In this document: positions 19,909 through 29,281 of the stretch, piece by piece | How positions within the stretch are numbered: position 1 is the first letter of the stretch | How the letters are laid out: each line of letters starts with the position of its first letter | Source of the DNA: Thermohalobaculum sp039184865 | Lineage (GTDB): Bacteria > Pseudomonadota > Alphaproteobacteria > Rhodobacterales > Rhodobacteraceae | Reading direction: 5' to 3' | Assembly (NCBI GenBank): GCA_039184865.1 | Contig: JBCDAV010000008.1 | Span: forward strand, 62,001 to 126,000 | DNA: 64,000 nucleotides | Position numbers and translations under genes: made by a program | The notes under the pieces: generated by a model | The model's database searches: none | Seen by the model: the letters and a program-made list of their open reading frames with translations, nothing else | Told to the model about the DNA's origin: nothing

Positions 19909-20774
19909 TTGCCGACCCGGCAATACAGATCCAGACCCACCCAGGGGCCGAAACTCCGGCAAAGCTGGTTCCGGGTCATTTTCTTGATCCTGGATCGAAG
20001 CAGGGGCAATTTCGGAAATTCCTCCTTGGCGATGTTCTCCGGCGTTATCGTGCACGTGGAGAACGCTCGACAGAGCTGCTTCAATTCGGTGACCGTGACG
20101 AACTCTGTCTGCGGAGCGGCCTCTCCTTCCGCGTTCTTGTCATAGGCACCGCGTTCGCGGTCATCGGCATCGGGTTGGCGATACGAACGGAATGGCCCGG
20201 ACAGCTTGCGCACAAGGGTCTTCAGGAAGGCGTCGCGAAACTGACGGTATGATGCGGCATTGTAGACCATGATCATAGCCTGCCCGCCCGGGCGTAGCAG
20301 CGTGTGGACGTTTCCGATTGCCTGCGCAAGGTTCCCCGTGTGGTGAAGACAGCCGATCGCGACGACCCAGTCGAGGCTCTCCTCGGCGAAGGGTGGCTCG
20401 AGGATACTGCCCTGGCGGATATCGGCATCCCGGGCGCCGACCAGACCGGCACGGTGGCGCGCCATGCTAACCGGCCCATTGGCGATGTCCAAACCGTGAT
20501 AGTGCGCGCCCGCCTCGGCAATCTTCTGTGCGACCGTGCCGTAACCAAGTCCGATTTCGAGTACCTTCTTGCCGCGCATCTCGGCAAATGGAATGTGTAG
20601 AAAGAGATACGGATAGAAGTCGAAATACCAGTCGTCAAAACGTTTGAGACTTTCGGGCGAATCGTCCGTGATCCCGAGTTGCTTGGCCAATTGCGAACCG
20701 CACATCTCATCCCAGAACGCCGCGTTCTTTGCGTCGATTTCGGACTGGTTTGGACTTTCGGAAGGCGCGTTCAC
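19905..20774 (-). CDS. SAM-dependent methyltransferase (class I)
   Basis: A 289-aa class I methyltransferase with motif I VLEIGLGYGT and a GCLHHTGNLAQAIGN segment typical of the Methyltransf_11 group. It starts with GTG at 20774, overlapping the preceding stop (GTGA), and overlaps the ABC gene by four bases at its end. The context points to methylation of a sugar or a glycan carrier. The target atom cannot be read from sequence. Confidence 0.85.
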   Translation of the reverse strand: MNAPSESPNQSEIDAKNAAFWDEMCGSQLAKQLGITDDSPESLKRFDDWYFDFYPYLFLHIPFAEMRGKKVLEIGLGYGTVAQKIAEAGAHYHGLDIANGPVSMARHRAGLVGARDADIRQGSILEPPFAEESLDWVVAIGCLHHTGNLAQAIGNVHTLLRPGGQAMIMVYNAASYRQFRDAFLKTLVRKLSGPFRSYRQPDADDRERGAYDKNAEGEAAPQTEFVTVTELKQLCRAFSTCTITPENIAKEEFPKLPLLRSRIKKMTRNQLCRSFGPWVGLDLYCRVGK

Positions 20775-22030
20775 AGCCCCAGGGCCCTTCTCACTCCGTT
20801 GATCGAGAGCCGCTTGCGCAGCGGCCGCGGCGTACTTGGCGATTTCGGCACGGGTCGCGGAGCGGCTCCGGGGCCGCGAGTGAAGGCCGCCGGCAGGCGC
20901 TCCGGCGAAGCGCCGATATCCCGGGAGAGCGCTCCCAGGCCTTGTTCAAGGGCCTTCAATCGGTTTGCTACGCGATCCTCGGCATGTCGGGCTTCGAGCG
21001 CCGCGATACGTTGTTGCAATCCTGCGATACCGGCCAATATCGGGTCACCCGGTACGGGCGCGGCTTCAGACGGGACGTCTGTCTGACCCGGGCCGACAAG
21101 ATGGGCCAGGCTGTCTCGAAACCGGTGCCCGACTGGTTTCCGGAAGGCCACGGTGATCGTGAGATGGCGCGAAAGCGCCGCGCAGACCAGTTGAAAGCGT
21201 CGCGGGTCGGACGCCTGAAGTCCAGCGAGATGCAGATCCATGTCTTCGGCGAGCGTCGGATAAGCACCTGAAAACTCCCGCAAACCAGGCACATCGCGCA
21301 AAGCTTCGAGATCTTCCTGCACAAGTGAGCGCTCGATCGCATCCTCGAAGATGCCGAGGGCGGTGCCGCGCCAGTGTGGCTGCAGGCGCTCGGAGCCGAG
21401 GAACTCCAATCCCAGAACCTTCTCGAAATGAACCCTCAGCGACGGAAGGTCGAAGTTGCGGACATGCACCAGGTCATAGTCTTCAAGATCCAGATAAGCT
21501 GACAGGTTCTCCCGGTAAGGTACGCGCACCACCAGCGTACCACCCTCGTCCAGTATCCGGACCAACTGGATCGACGCTCGCAGGAAATCCAATACATGCT
21601 CCAGCACATCCGTGCTGATGACCATGTCGAAGCTGTTGTCGGCATAGGGCAGATCTTCCAGCTTCGCGAGGACCGGCGAGATGCCCATCTCCTTCACGCG
21701 CTGCAGATACCCGATTGACACATCGACGCCGTGTTTCTCTGCCGCCGGCACCCGCGCGAGAAAGCTGCCGGGGCCAACGCCGGCATCGAGGATCCGGTCG
21801 ATCTTCGGGTGAAGCGCCAAGGCAAACTCGACAGTTCGCGCCTCGAGGTCATCGACCGTATCACGGGACATGAACGGGTTGATCCCGTCGGCATCGAGGG
21901 AGTCCAGATGGTCGGTGGCGATCTGGTCGTAGTTCTGAAGGTAATCGTCGTGCGCACAGAAGACCGGGATACCGTCCCGAACGTACAGCGGCGGTATCCT
22001 CAATAGGTCCGTACCAGAGGCTTCCGCCAT
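20771..22030 (-). CDS. SAM-dependent methyltransferase with C-terminal coiled-coil-like tail
   Basis: The core (residues ~50-220) has motif I ILDAGVGPGSFLARV, a second-strand acidic GVDVSIGYLQ and FDMVISTDVLEHVLDF, all class I methyltransferase hallmarks. The last ~130 residues contain a helical stretch (LQQRIAALEARHAEDRVANR) that may be coiled coil, then a basic, proline-rich end, probably for oligomerisation or membrane contact. The 419-aa frame starts at an ATG with AAGGACT upstream. It is coupled to the next methyltransferase by a GTGA overlap. Confidence 0.82.
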   Translation of the reverse strand: MAEASGTDLLRIPPLYVRDGIPVFCAHDDYLQNYDQIATDHLDSLDADGINPFMSRDTVDDLEARTVEFALALHPKIDRILDAGVGPGSFLARVPAAEKHGVDVSIGYLQRVKEMGISPVLAKLEDLPYADNSFDMVISTDVLEHVLDFLRASIQLVRILDEGGTLVVRVPYRENLSAYLDLEDYDLVHVRNFDLPSLRVHFEKVLGLEFLGSERLQPHWRGTALGIFEDAIERSLVQEDLEALRDVPGLREFSGAYPTLAEDMDLHLAGLQASDPRRFQLVCAALSRHLTITVAFRKPVGHRFRDSLAHLVGPGQTDVPSEAAPVPGDPILAGIAGLQQRIAALEARHAEDRVANRLKALEQGLGALSRDIGASPERLPAAFTRGPGAAPRPVPKSPSTPRPLRKRLSINGVRRALGL

Positions 22031-22059
22031 CGGAGTCCTTTCGTATGCGTGCCGATTAG

Positions 22060-23115
22060 TCAGACATGCGCCATTTGGTAGTCGTGCTGGCCCATGCAGG
22101 CCCGGATCAGGCCTTGGTTCTCGCGGGTCCAGGCGACTGTGCGGGAGATGCCCTCGGCCAACGGTACCTGCGCTTGGAATCCCAGTTTTTCAAGCGATTT
22201 CTCCGTCGAGCCGAAGCGCCGCCCCGACCGGTCCCAGTCGCGTTTCGGCTTGAGATCCACCGGGGTCGGATTGCCGGTTTCCGCGTTGATCAGATTGGCC
22301 AGATCGAGAATGGATGTCTCGACACCCGAGGCCAGATTGTAGATCTCGCCCGGCTCGCCGCGTGCCGCTGCCGCCATCAGGCCGCGGGCCATGTCCTCGA
22401 CGAAGATGAAGTCACGGCTCGCCTGCCCGCCATTGTCAAGCGGCAGCGCTTCGTGATTCAGCGACTTCCAGATGAAGGTCGGTGTCACATTGCGCCAGAC
22501 CGTGTGCACCGTGCCCCGCCAACGCCCGGCGCCGAGGATCTCACCCGGTCCATAGACGTTCTGGAACCGCGCCTTGACGAAGGGCAGGTTGTGCCGGGTC
22601 CAGTAGTAGTTGCCGTAGAGCTCGCCGATGATCTTCGAGATCGAATAGGGGCTGTCATGGTAGAGCGAGACCGGCGCGTCCTCGGGCGTCGCGGTCGCCT
22701 CGCCATACGTCTTCTCGGCCACGGCACAGCCGGCGGCCGCATAGACGACGCGGGTGAGGGACGGGATTTCCTTCAGCCGCTCGAACAGTTTCAGGCTGGT
22801 CAGCGTATTGTTCTCGTGATCCGCCATAGGGTCGGCGATCGAGGACTGGTTGCCGTGGAAGCACGACAGGTGCCAGACGTAATCCAGATCGTCCGGCAGA
22901 GCCTTCAGGATGCGATCATCGGTGATCGAGCCCGGACGAAAGTCGATGACCTCGCTCTCCGGGATGTTGCGCGCATCGGACGAGATCAGGTTGTCGACGA
23001 TGACGATCTTGGCCGGATCCTGCTGAACGAGCTGGCGCACGAGATTGCTGCCGACGAAGCCCGCGCCGCCGACAACCAGCAGTGTCTTGCCTGTGAAACT
23101 CGGTTCGGTTGCCAT
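22060..23115 (-). CDS. NAD-dependent nucleotide-sugar epimerase/dehydratase (extended SDR)
   Basis: The 351-aa protein has the Rossmann motif VVGGAGFVGSNLVRQL, the catalytic YSISK and the extended SDR substrate domain (RDFIFVEDMARGLM). It is expected to act on an NDP-sugar. It is one of three adjacent SDRs in the operon, four bases downstream of the next, but is clearly diverged from the other two, so a different step is likely. The substrate is not assignable from motifs. Confidence 0.88.
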   Translation of the reverse strand: MATEPSFTGKTLLVVGGAGFVGSNLVRQLVQQDPAKIVIVDNLISSDARNIPESEVIDFRPGSITDDRILKALPDDLDYVWHLSCFHGNQSSIADPMADHENNTLTSLKLFERLKEIPSLTRVVYAAAGCAVAEKTYGEATATPEDAPVSLYHDSPYSISKIIGELYGNYYWTRHNLPFVKARFQNVYGPGEILGAGRWRGTVHTVWRNVTPTFIWKSLNHEALPLDNGGQASRDFIFVEDMARGLMAAAARGEPGEIYNLASGVETSILDLANLINAETGNPTPVDLKPKRDWDRSGRRFGSTEKSLEKLGFQAQVPLAEGISRTVAWTRENQGLIRACMGQHDYQMAHV

Positions 23116-23119
23116 CTGG

Positions 23120-24061
23120 CTACTCCTTTAAAGCCGCAGGGGCGGACAGGTGGCTGTAGATCTGGCGCACGCCGTTTGCGTCGTACCAGGCGAGCATCCG
23201 GGACATCATCTCCTCGAAGCCGATCTTCGCCTGCCAGCCCAGCGCGGCGTTACTGGCCGAAGGGTCCAGCACCACGGCAGGGACATCGTCGTCGCCGGGC
23301 GGCACGATCGGCACCGGTTCGGGCAGCTCGACGCCCAGATGCGCCACGACCTGATCGAACAGATCCTTGATGGACTTCGACTCGCCGGTGGAGACATTGA
23401 AGACGCCGGTCGGCGCACCTTCGGCCATCACGATATCCATCAGATCGACGAAATCGGCGATGTCGAGGAAATCCCGGTAGGTATCCGAGCAGAAGCAGCC
23501 CTTGCCCGCCTTCAGCCGCGTGTAGAAAGTCGGGATCGGCCCGATGGACAGGCGCGGCGAGACGATGTTCGCCAGGCGCAGCGAGACCACCGGCAGTTCC
23601 GACATCAGCACGTACTGCTCGCCCGCGGTCTTGGAGATGCCGTAGCTCGTGAACGGTGCTGTGGGGTGGTCGACCGGGATCGGAACCGTCGAGGGACGCC
23701 CGTAGCAAAGGGCCGTCTGCAGGTTGACGAAGCGTTTGACGCCGGCTCTTTCGGCCGCGCGCAGCACGTTCAGGCTGCCGGTGACGTTCACCTCGGCATC
23801 GCCGTGCCAGTCGGCCGGATCCTTGTAGGAGGCTGCTGCGTGGATCACATGGGTTGGGCGGAACTCGGCCATCGCAGCGTCGACCAGCGCGGCATCGCTG
23901 ACCGACCCCTCCACGACCTGCAACGCATCGTGTTGAGGCAGCACCTCGGGCGCCGAGGTCGCGTAATTGTCGATCACCAGCACCTGATGGCCCCGGGGCA
24001 GGTACTGATCGATCAGGTTCGTGCCGAGGCAGCCAGCACCGCCGGTGATCAGGATGCGCAT
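23120..24061 (-). CDS. NAD-dependent epimerase/dehydratase family protein (extended SDR)
   Basis: A 313-aa extended SDR with ILITGGAGCLGTNLIDQY, the active-site YGISK and the conserved phrase VIHAAASYKDPADW. It is closely related in pattern to its upstream neighbour (IHTAASYKDPENW there), suggesting duplication followed by specialisation. It lies between two other SDR genes in the same operon. Expected substrate is an NDP-hexose. Confidence 0.87.
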   Translation of the reverse strand: MRILITGGAGCLGTNLIDQYLPRGHQVLVIDNYATSAPEVLPQHDALQVVEGSVSDAALVDAAMAEFRPTHVIHAAASYKDPADWHGDAEVNVTGSLNVLRAAERAGVKRFVNLQTALCYGRPSTVPIPVDHPTAPFTSYGISKTAGEQYVLMSELPVVSLRLANIVSPRLSIGPIPTFYTRLKAGKGCFCSDTYRDFLDIADFVDLMDIVMAEGAPTGVFNVSTGESKSIKDLFDQVVAHLGVELPEPVPIVPPGDDDVPAVVLDPSASNAALGWQAKIGFEEMMSRMLAWYDANGVRQIYSHLSAPAALKE

Positions 24062-24082
24062 GCGGGGTCGGTCCTTCCTGCC

Positions 24083-25027
24083 TCAGTCTTTCTTGTCGGC
24101 ATCGTGCTTCAGATGGGTGTATCCGCCGGTCGCGCCGTACTGCTTGTAGTAGGCCACCGCCGCCTCGACGATGCCCTTCAGCGGCGTGATCTCCAGCTCG
24201 CCGAAATCGGCGATGGTGCGCGACGGATCGAGCAGGATCGAGGCAGCGTCGTCCGGACCGAGTTCGCGGATTTCGGGCTGCGGGTACTCGTTCAACTGCA
24301 GCGCCTCGACGACCGCGTCGTAGAGCTCGATGATCGCCACGTCCGAGCCGGACGAGAAATGATAAGTGCCGTTGCCCTCGCCATTGGCGGCCCGGACCAC
24401 GACATTGGCCAGATCCTTGACGAAGACGAAGTCGCGCCGCGCCTTGGTGACGAAGCAGCCCTTTCCTTGCGTCAGGCGCTGGTAGAAGATCGGCAGCGGG
24501 CCCGAGACATTGCGCGGCCCGACGACATTGGCGAGCCGGAAGGTCACGAAATCCAGCCCCGAGATCTCGAGGTAGTCCTCGGCCGCGGTCTTCGAGATCG
24601 CGTAGGACGAGTTCGCCGGATTCTTCGGATGGTCGATCGGGATCGGGTTCTGTTCGGGGTGCATGCCGTAGCAGAGTGCTGTCTGAAAGTAGACGAAGCG
24701 CTGCACACCCGCGGCCTTCGAGGCCTTGATGACATTGCTGCCGCCGACGCAGTTGGTCAGCGTGTCATCGTACCAGTTCTCCGGGTCCTTGTAGGACGCC
24801 GCCGTGTGGATCACCACGTCCGGCTTGAACTCCTCGAAAAGCCGATCCACCAGTGGCTTGTCCGAGATCGTGCCTTCGACCAGAGTGAGCCCGTCCTGCG
24901 CCGGCAGGTGGTGCGGCTGGCCGGTATCGAAATTGTCGATGCCCATGATGGTGTCGCCCCGGGCGAGATGCATCTCGGCGACATGGCTGCCGACCTGCCC
25001 GCAGGCACCTGTGATGAAGACTTTCAT
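24083..25027 (-). CDS. NAD-dependent epimerase/dehydratase family protein (extended SDR)
   Basis: A 314-aa SDR with a glycine-rich start (VFITGACGQVGSHVAEMH), the catalytic YAISK and RRDFVFVKDLANVVVRA. It shares unusual sequence blocks with the neighbouring 23120-24061 gene (AASYKDP, LQTALCYG versus FQTALCYG, F-x-x-RL-x-x-GKGCF), so the pair appears paralogous. It follows asnB by 12 bp. Substrate is unknown; a nucleotide-sugar epimerase or reductase is the simplest reading. Confidence 0.87.
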   Translation of the reverse strand: MKVFITGACGQVGSHVAEMHLARGDTIMGIDNFDTGQPHHLPAQDGLTLVEGTISDKPLVDRLFEEFKPDVVIHTAASYKDPENWYDDTLTNCVGGSNVIKASKAAGVQRFVYFQTALCYGMHPEQNPIPIDHPKNPANSSYAISKTAAEDYLEISGLDFVTFRLANVVGPRNVSGPLPIFYQRLTQGKGCFVTKARRDFVFVKDLANVVVRAANGEGNGTYHFSSGSDVAIIELYDAVVEALQLNEYPQPEIRELGPDDAASILLDPSRTIADFGELEITPLKGIVEAAVAYYKQYGATGGYTHLKHDADKKD

Positions 25028-25039
25028 GATGCTTGTCCC

Positions 25040-26995
25040 CTAGTGAGTGGCCTGGGCCCGGGCGCTGGCGTGCAAGCCGGGATCCTGGAGCATGCCGCGC
25101 CATTCGGCGGCGCGGTCGTGGAATGTCTGATGCCAAATCTCGAGGCTCAGGAGCCCCCAGCTCTTGCGTGAGAAACGCGCCGCGGTGCCGAAGCTTTCCA
25201 TCACTGCATCGCGGTTCAGGAAGGGCCGCTCATATCTCGCGCCCTGCTCGTAAACCTCCTCGCGGAACCCCGAAAGCTCGTTTGCGAACCATTCCTTCAA
25301 CGGCACCGGGAAGCCCATTTTGTCGCGCCGGTTCACGATGCCGTCCGGCAGCGTGTCGCGATAGGCCTCCTTTAGCATGTGCTTCAGCCTGCCGTCGGCA
25401 AACTTCACATCGGCAGGCACGGTCGCGGCAAACTCGATCAGCGGGTGGTCGAGGAACGGCACGCGGCTTTCCAGCCCGTGCGCCATCGACATCCGGTCCT
25501 CGACATGCAGCAGCGCCGGAAGCGAGCACTTCAGATCGAAGTGGGTCATGCTGTCGAGATAGGCTTCCTTGCGCACGTTGCGCCGGTTGTTGAAGACGCT
25601 GTCGAACGCCGCGCGCACGGCGGTGAAGTCGAGCCCCTCGCGATCGACCTCAGCGCCCATGTCGTTCGAGCGGTCGACCAGCCGGAAATACCGGTCGTCG
25701 AGTTCGCCGAACAGGCCCTCGCGCCAGAACTGCTGCATCAGGGGTTTGTATTCGCGGAGCTGGCCCAGGTTGGGGATGATCGATTCAATCGTCACCACAT
25801 AGTTGCCATCGCGGTAATTGCCGTCCAACGCCGCCTTCAGACACTGCTCCAGATAGGCAATCATATAACGCGCGTAGCCGCCGAAGATCTCGTCGCCGCC
25901 CTGCCCGCCGAGGACGACCTTGACGTTCTCGGACGCCAGTTTCGAGACCATGAACTGCGGGAAAGATCCGGGGCCCGCGACGGGAAAATCGAGATGGTAG
26001 ATCGTATCGCGGATGTGGCGGCGGAAGTCATCGGCGGTGATCTCGGCGAGATGGAAGTCGCCGCCGGTCTGATCGGTCACCATTCTCGCGTACTGGCTTT
26101 CGTCGTAGCCGGGATATTCCATGAACCGGCCATGGAACGCCTTGTGGTTCGCGGTGTCGGCGCGGGCTGCCAGCAGTGCCATGAGACTGGAGTCGATCCC
26201 GCCGGAGACATAGGCTCCGACCGGCACGTCCGAGCGCAGGTGCACGGCCACGGAGTCGTCCAGCAGGTCGGCCAAGCGGCTGTGGAACCAGGGCGCGGTG
26301 TGATCGAAATCGATCTCGTAGCTCAGATCCCAATAGCGCCACGTCCGGACCTCGCCGTCCTCCACGACGAGCGCATGTCCCGGCGGCAACTGCCTGATCC
26401 CGGCGAACATCGTCTGTTCGCCCATGGTGAATTGAAAGGTCAGATACTCGGCGAAGGCCGCCGCATCGGTCTGCACGTCTTCGAGGAACGGGATCAGCGT
26501 CTTGGCTTCCGAGGCGAAGTGGAAGACGCCGTCGACAATCGCGTAGTAGAACGGCTTGATGCCGAAGCGGTCGCGCGCGGCGAACAGGCGGCGCTTCGAC
26601 GGATCCCAGATCGCGAAGGCGAACATGCCGCGCAGGTGATCGACAGCATTCAGATCGTGCCGGTCGTAAGCGGCCAGGATCGTCTCGGAGTCGGTGCGGC
26701 TCTGAAAAGTCCAATGCGCGCCCAACGCCTCGCGCAACTCGATGTAGTTGTAGACCTCACCGTTATAGGTCAGCACCGTTTCGTTCGGCGCGATCATCGG
26801 CTGGTGCCCGGCGAGCGAGAGATCGAGGATCGACAAGCGCTGGTGCGTCAGCCCGACCGAGTGATTCTGGGAGGCCCACTCGCCCTCGTCATCGGGTCCA
26901 CGATGGGTCTGGAGCCGGTTCATCAGCGCAAGTCTTGCGTGCAGATCCGGCACCGGACGGCCCTTAAGATCCACAATACCGCTGATCCCGCACAT
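25040..26995 (-). CDS. asnB: Asparagine synthase (glutamine-hydrolysing), glycan-cluster type
   Basis: Begins MCGISGIVDLKGRP: the Cys after the initiator is the glutamine amidotransferase nucleophile. The second domain has the ATP-pyrophosphatase loop YVSGGIDSSLMALLAAR. With the start at 26995 it is 651 aa, the length of AsnB proteins found in polysaccharide clusters, where they may amidate sugar acids rather than make asparagine. It is the first gene of the operon. An upstream in-frame codon at 27040 would bury the catalytic Cys and is rejected. Confidence 0.9.
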   Translation of the reverse strand: MCGISGIVDLKGRPVPDLHARLALMNRLQTHRGPDDEGEWASQNHSVGLTHQRLSILDLSLAGHQPMIAPNETVLTYNGEVYNYIELREALGAHWTFQSRTDSETILAAYDRHDLNAVDHLRGMFAFAIWDPSKRRLFAARDRFGIKPFYYAIVDGVFHFASEAKTLIPFLEDVQTDAAAFAEYLTFQFTMGEQTMFAGIRQLPPGHALVVEDGEVRTWRYWDLSYEIDFDHTAPWFHSRLADLLDDSVAVHLRSDVPVGAYVSGGIDSSLMALLAARADTANHKAFHGRFMEYPGYDESQYARMVTDQTGGDFHLAEITADDFRRHIRDTIYHLDFPVAGPGSFPQFMVSKLASENVKVVLGGQGGDEIFGGYARYMIAYLEQCLKAALDGNYRDGNYVVTIESIIPNLGQLREYKPLMQQFWREGLFGELDDRYFRLVDRSNDMGAEVDREGLDFTAVRAAFDSVFNNRRNVRKEAYLDSMTHFDLKCSLPALLHVEDRMSMAHGLESRVPFLDHPLIEFAATVPADVKFADGRLKHMLKEAYRDTLPDGIVNRRDKMGFPVPLKEWFANELSGFREEVYEQGARYERPFLNRDAVMESFGTAARFSRKSWGLLSLEIWHQTFHDRAAEWRGMLQDPGLHASARAQATH

Positions 26996-27577
26996 GACTC
27001 GGAATTCCCGCTGACCCGTTGACCGCTTTGCGGCCCTCACTTCACGACGCAGGATATCCGTTGCTTCCGCCGGATCGTGCCCCGCTGTTGCGGTGGCTGT
27101 TAGACATGGGGCGGTGTCAAGTCAACACGGGTAGAGGTGCGTTCTAGTGGCGCGCGCTGCATGGCGTTGGCCTTGCTGTGAACCGGTTTGGAGATGTCGC
27201 TTAAGGGGGTGCGTCGTGGGGTCCGCACGCGAACTCCTTGGCACGCCGCTCTGATCGATTTTGCGCCGCCGCAGGTTCTCAGAAGTCGAGGACGGAAATT
27301 GGCACCGAAATGATGCGCCGCTTCTGTCATGGCTGTCTGTGACTCGAATACGCCGCCTGCGCTGGTTTGATCCGGCCCGAAGGCGAGATCGGCCTGAGCA
27401 GGCTGCTTCACCCGGTACCAATCGGCATCACGGACCGCCGTGAGTGTCCTGTAAATGTGCTCTGTTTGCGTGGTGTTGTTCCAGTTGCGCCGCCCCGCCG
27501 TCGAAGCGCCAATGCATGAGGTTCCCTCTCTCGCTCACCTTTTGGTCGATGATGCGACCGAGCACCGATGTGACACA
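26996..27577. other. Intergenic, no recognisable gene; left edge of accessory region
   Basis: About 580 bp. The asnB promoter must lie at its left end. Several short frames are open on both strands but give low-complexity basic translations with no motif I recognise. It probably contains the left junction of the accessory region; I could not find a copy of the tRNA-Pro 3' end here. Confidence 0.4.
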
Positions 27578-27789
27578 TCACTGCGGATCGACGCGGTCGA
27601 GTTTCGCGGTTTCGATCTGGGTACAGGCGTGGCATGTCCCAGCGCTACGCAGTTCCCTCAGCTTGAACGGGATCGTAAGTGCAGCTCCATCGCGCCTTCT
27701 CCCGAAGGTCGGCGCCAATTTCCGCTGCAGTCTTGATGATCTCGGAAGGTTCGCCCGATTTCCGAGTGCCCGAACGGCGATGTCGCTTC

Positions 27790-28218
27790 TCGACTGGCAG
27801 ACGCGCACGTTGTCGACACCTTCGAAGATGATGCTGTCGACGCCTTCTTCGAATTCCTTGACACGGTTGGACCAGCCAGCGCCCATGTCGAAGATGAAGG
27901 TGTCGGCACCTTCGCCACCGTAGGGCTTGTCGTTGCCTTCGCCACCTCTCAGCTCGTCGGCACCTTCGCCACCGTAGAGCATGTCGTTACCGCTGTGCTT
28001 TTGGCTTTCGACTACGAAGGCCTTGTCGGCCCAGTGTTGCTTGAGCCCTTCGACATGCGCTTCGCCGTGGCCGCGACCGACAAGATCAAGTTGATTGTTG
28101 AGCATCTGGTCGTGCATCGGGTCAAAGGAGACGCCATTTTGGAGATCAATTCACAATCGGAGTTGATGCGGTTGTTCCCTGCGCCGCTGTAGATGATGTG
28201 TCTCCGAACGCAGGACAT
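27790..28218 (-). pseudogene. RTX (hemolysin-type calcium-binding) protein C-terminal fossil
   Basis: The minus strand encodes three glycine-rich nonapeptides in a row (GGEGADELR, GGEGNDKPY, GGEGADTFI) followed by FIFDMGAGWSNRVKEFEEGV, the beta-roll and C-terminal secretion-type region of RTX proteins. Upstream, another repeat-like stretch (IYSGAGNNRIN) lies in a different frame, indicating a frameshift near 28150. The similarity ends around 27790 and the frame then runs into unrelated sequence. Only the tail of a once large secreted protein remains. Confidence 0.7.
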
Positions 28219-28258
28219 GCTCCCTTCCCTGCTCCATCATCGAGCCGTGATATCCTCT

Positions 28259-28288
28259 AGCTTCCGCTTTTTACCAAAAGCGGAAGCT
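28259..28288. repeat. Perfect 13-bp inverted repeat with 4-nt loop
   Basis: Left arm AGCTTCCGCTTTT and right arm AAAAGCGGAAGCT flank TACC. The stem is perfect and strand-symmetric, but no T-run follows on either side, so a classical terminator is not certain. It stands just upstream (minus-strand sense) of the RTX fossil, where a regulatory or terminator hairpin is plausible. Confidence 0.7.
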
Positions 28289-28517
28289 GTCTGTAGTCAG
28301 AGTCCGCCGCCTAGCACGAAATGATATCGTTCTGGCCTTGGATTGTTATCAAGCGAAACGTCGAGGACCGCTAGAGCAGGCCTTCGGGAAATAGATTCAT
28401 TTGCAGAATTGCCGATGAAATCTGCTCAGAGAACATAACCGCTCAACGCGGTCCGGACCAACGACTATAGCACAAAAACTGATCGAATTTCCTATCTGAG
28501 GTAAAATAAAGAATTCA

Positions 28518-28735
28518 ATGCCAAAAAAAAAAAAATCATTATCGGAGACTGGGGGCTGAATACCGGTCAAACATGGCCAGTAGATGCGCAGGCTCACCAC
28601 AAAATTCCAACAAAATACGGCGGCCCAAATGTTTGGTGGAACATCTCACCAATAACGCGACGTAATCATCAGGGTGGAATTCATCGACCAGGTACGATAA
28701 CATCATCAACATTCCCAACGCAGCCGCTGCAATAA
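28518..28735 (+). pseudogene. Polymorphic-toxin C-terminal HNH nuclease tail, start separated by an A13 tract
   Basis: A frame open from 28505 to the TAA at 28733 reads ...IIIGDWGLNTGQTWPVDAQ, then AHHKIPTKYGGPNVWWN, then ISPITRRNHQGGIHRPGT. The HH-x(14)-N-x(9)-H spacing and the WWNISP phrase resemble HNH/treble-clef toxin domains at Rhs, CDI and other polymorphic-toxin C-termini. The only ATG (28518) is followed by CC and thirteen A residues and is one base out of frame with the domain; 14 As would join it (MPKKKK...). No large toxin body exists upstream. The SUKH immunity gene begins 12 bp later. Confidence 0.55.
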
Positions 28736-28747
28736 GTTTTAAAATCA

Positions 28748-29269
28748 ATGGAAATACCGTTTGAAAAACTAAATTCCCGGATACGTAGTAATCTGCGAAT
28801 GATGACGCGCTTAAACTCAATTCAGTATCAAAAAATTGAGAGCGAGTATCAGGTTATTCCAGTTGATTATCGATTCATTATGAAGAATTATGGCTGGGGA
28901 AACATGATGGAAGCAACCCCAGGAGAAGTTGATATTCCAATATTGACAATCTTAAAAGACCCAGAAAGTGCAATTAAAGAGACTTACAAAGACGATGAAA
29001 TTTTGAAACTTGGTGCAAAAGGCGACATAATTATTGTTGCATCTGAATTTGATGGGACGGCATATGGATTTGATGTCGGCATGGATTGGATGTTGTCGCG
29101 AGTTGAAGTAAGTAGAGAGGTAGAGCATTTAGAAATGACTTTCAGTGAACTTTTCTTTTCATTTCTTGCTTGCGATTCAGATATCATTAGGTCGTTTGAA
29201 GATGGCTTCTGGGTGGGAATTGATGGTGATCGCTACCCCGTTTCGTTGCTATATGAGCAGCTGTGCTAG
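28748..29269 (+). CDS. SUKH (SMI1/KNR4) family immunity protein
   Basis: A 173-aa protein with the SUKH pattern: an N-terminal helix, VDYRFIMKNYGWGNM, a central strand pair IIIVASEFDGTAYGFDV and a C-terminal FSELFFSFLACDSD helix. SUKH proteins bind and neutralise nuclease toxins encoded just upstream. Here a HNH-like toxin tail ends 12 bp before the start. The gene is visibly AT-rich with many A-ending codons, unlike its neighbours, which indicates recent transfer. The frame is intact. Confidence 0.75.
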   Translation: MEIPFEKLNSRIRSNLRMMTRLNSIQYQKIESEYQVIPVDYRFIMKNYGWGNMMEATPGEVDIPILTILKDPESAIKETYKDDEILKLGAKGDIIIVASEFDGTAYGFDVGMDWMLSRVEVSREVEHLEMTFSELFFSFLACDSDIIRSFEDGFWVGIDGDRYPVSLLYEQLC

Positions 29270-29281
29270 AGTGCATAGTCT

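Noticed and set aside
25379..27022. 547-codon plus-strand frame opposite asnB
   Set aside because: Antisense shadow; composition dominated by reverse codons of asnB.
27041..28300. A CRISPR array or tandem repeats
   Set aside because: The GGEGAD repeats are codons of an RTX beta-roll; no regular spacer structure exists here or elsewhere in the window.
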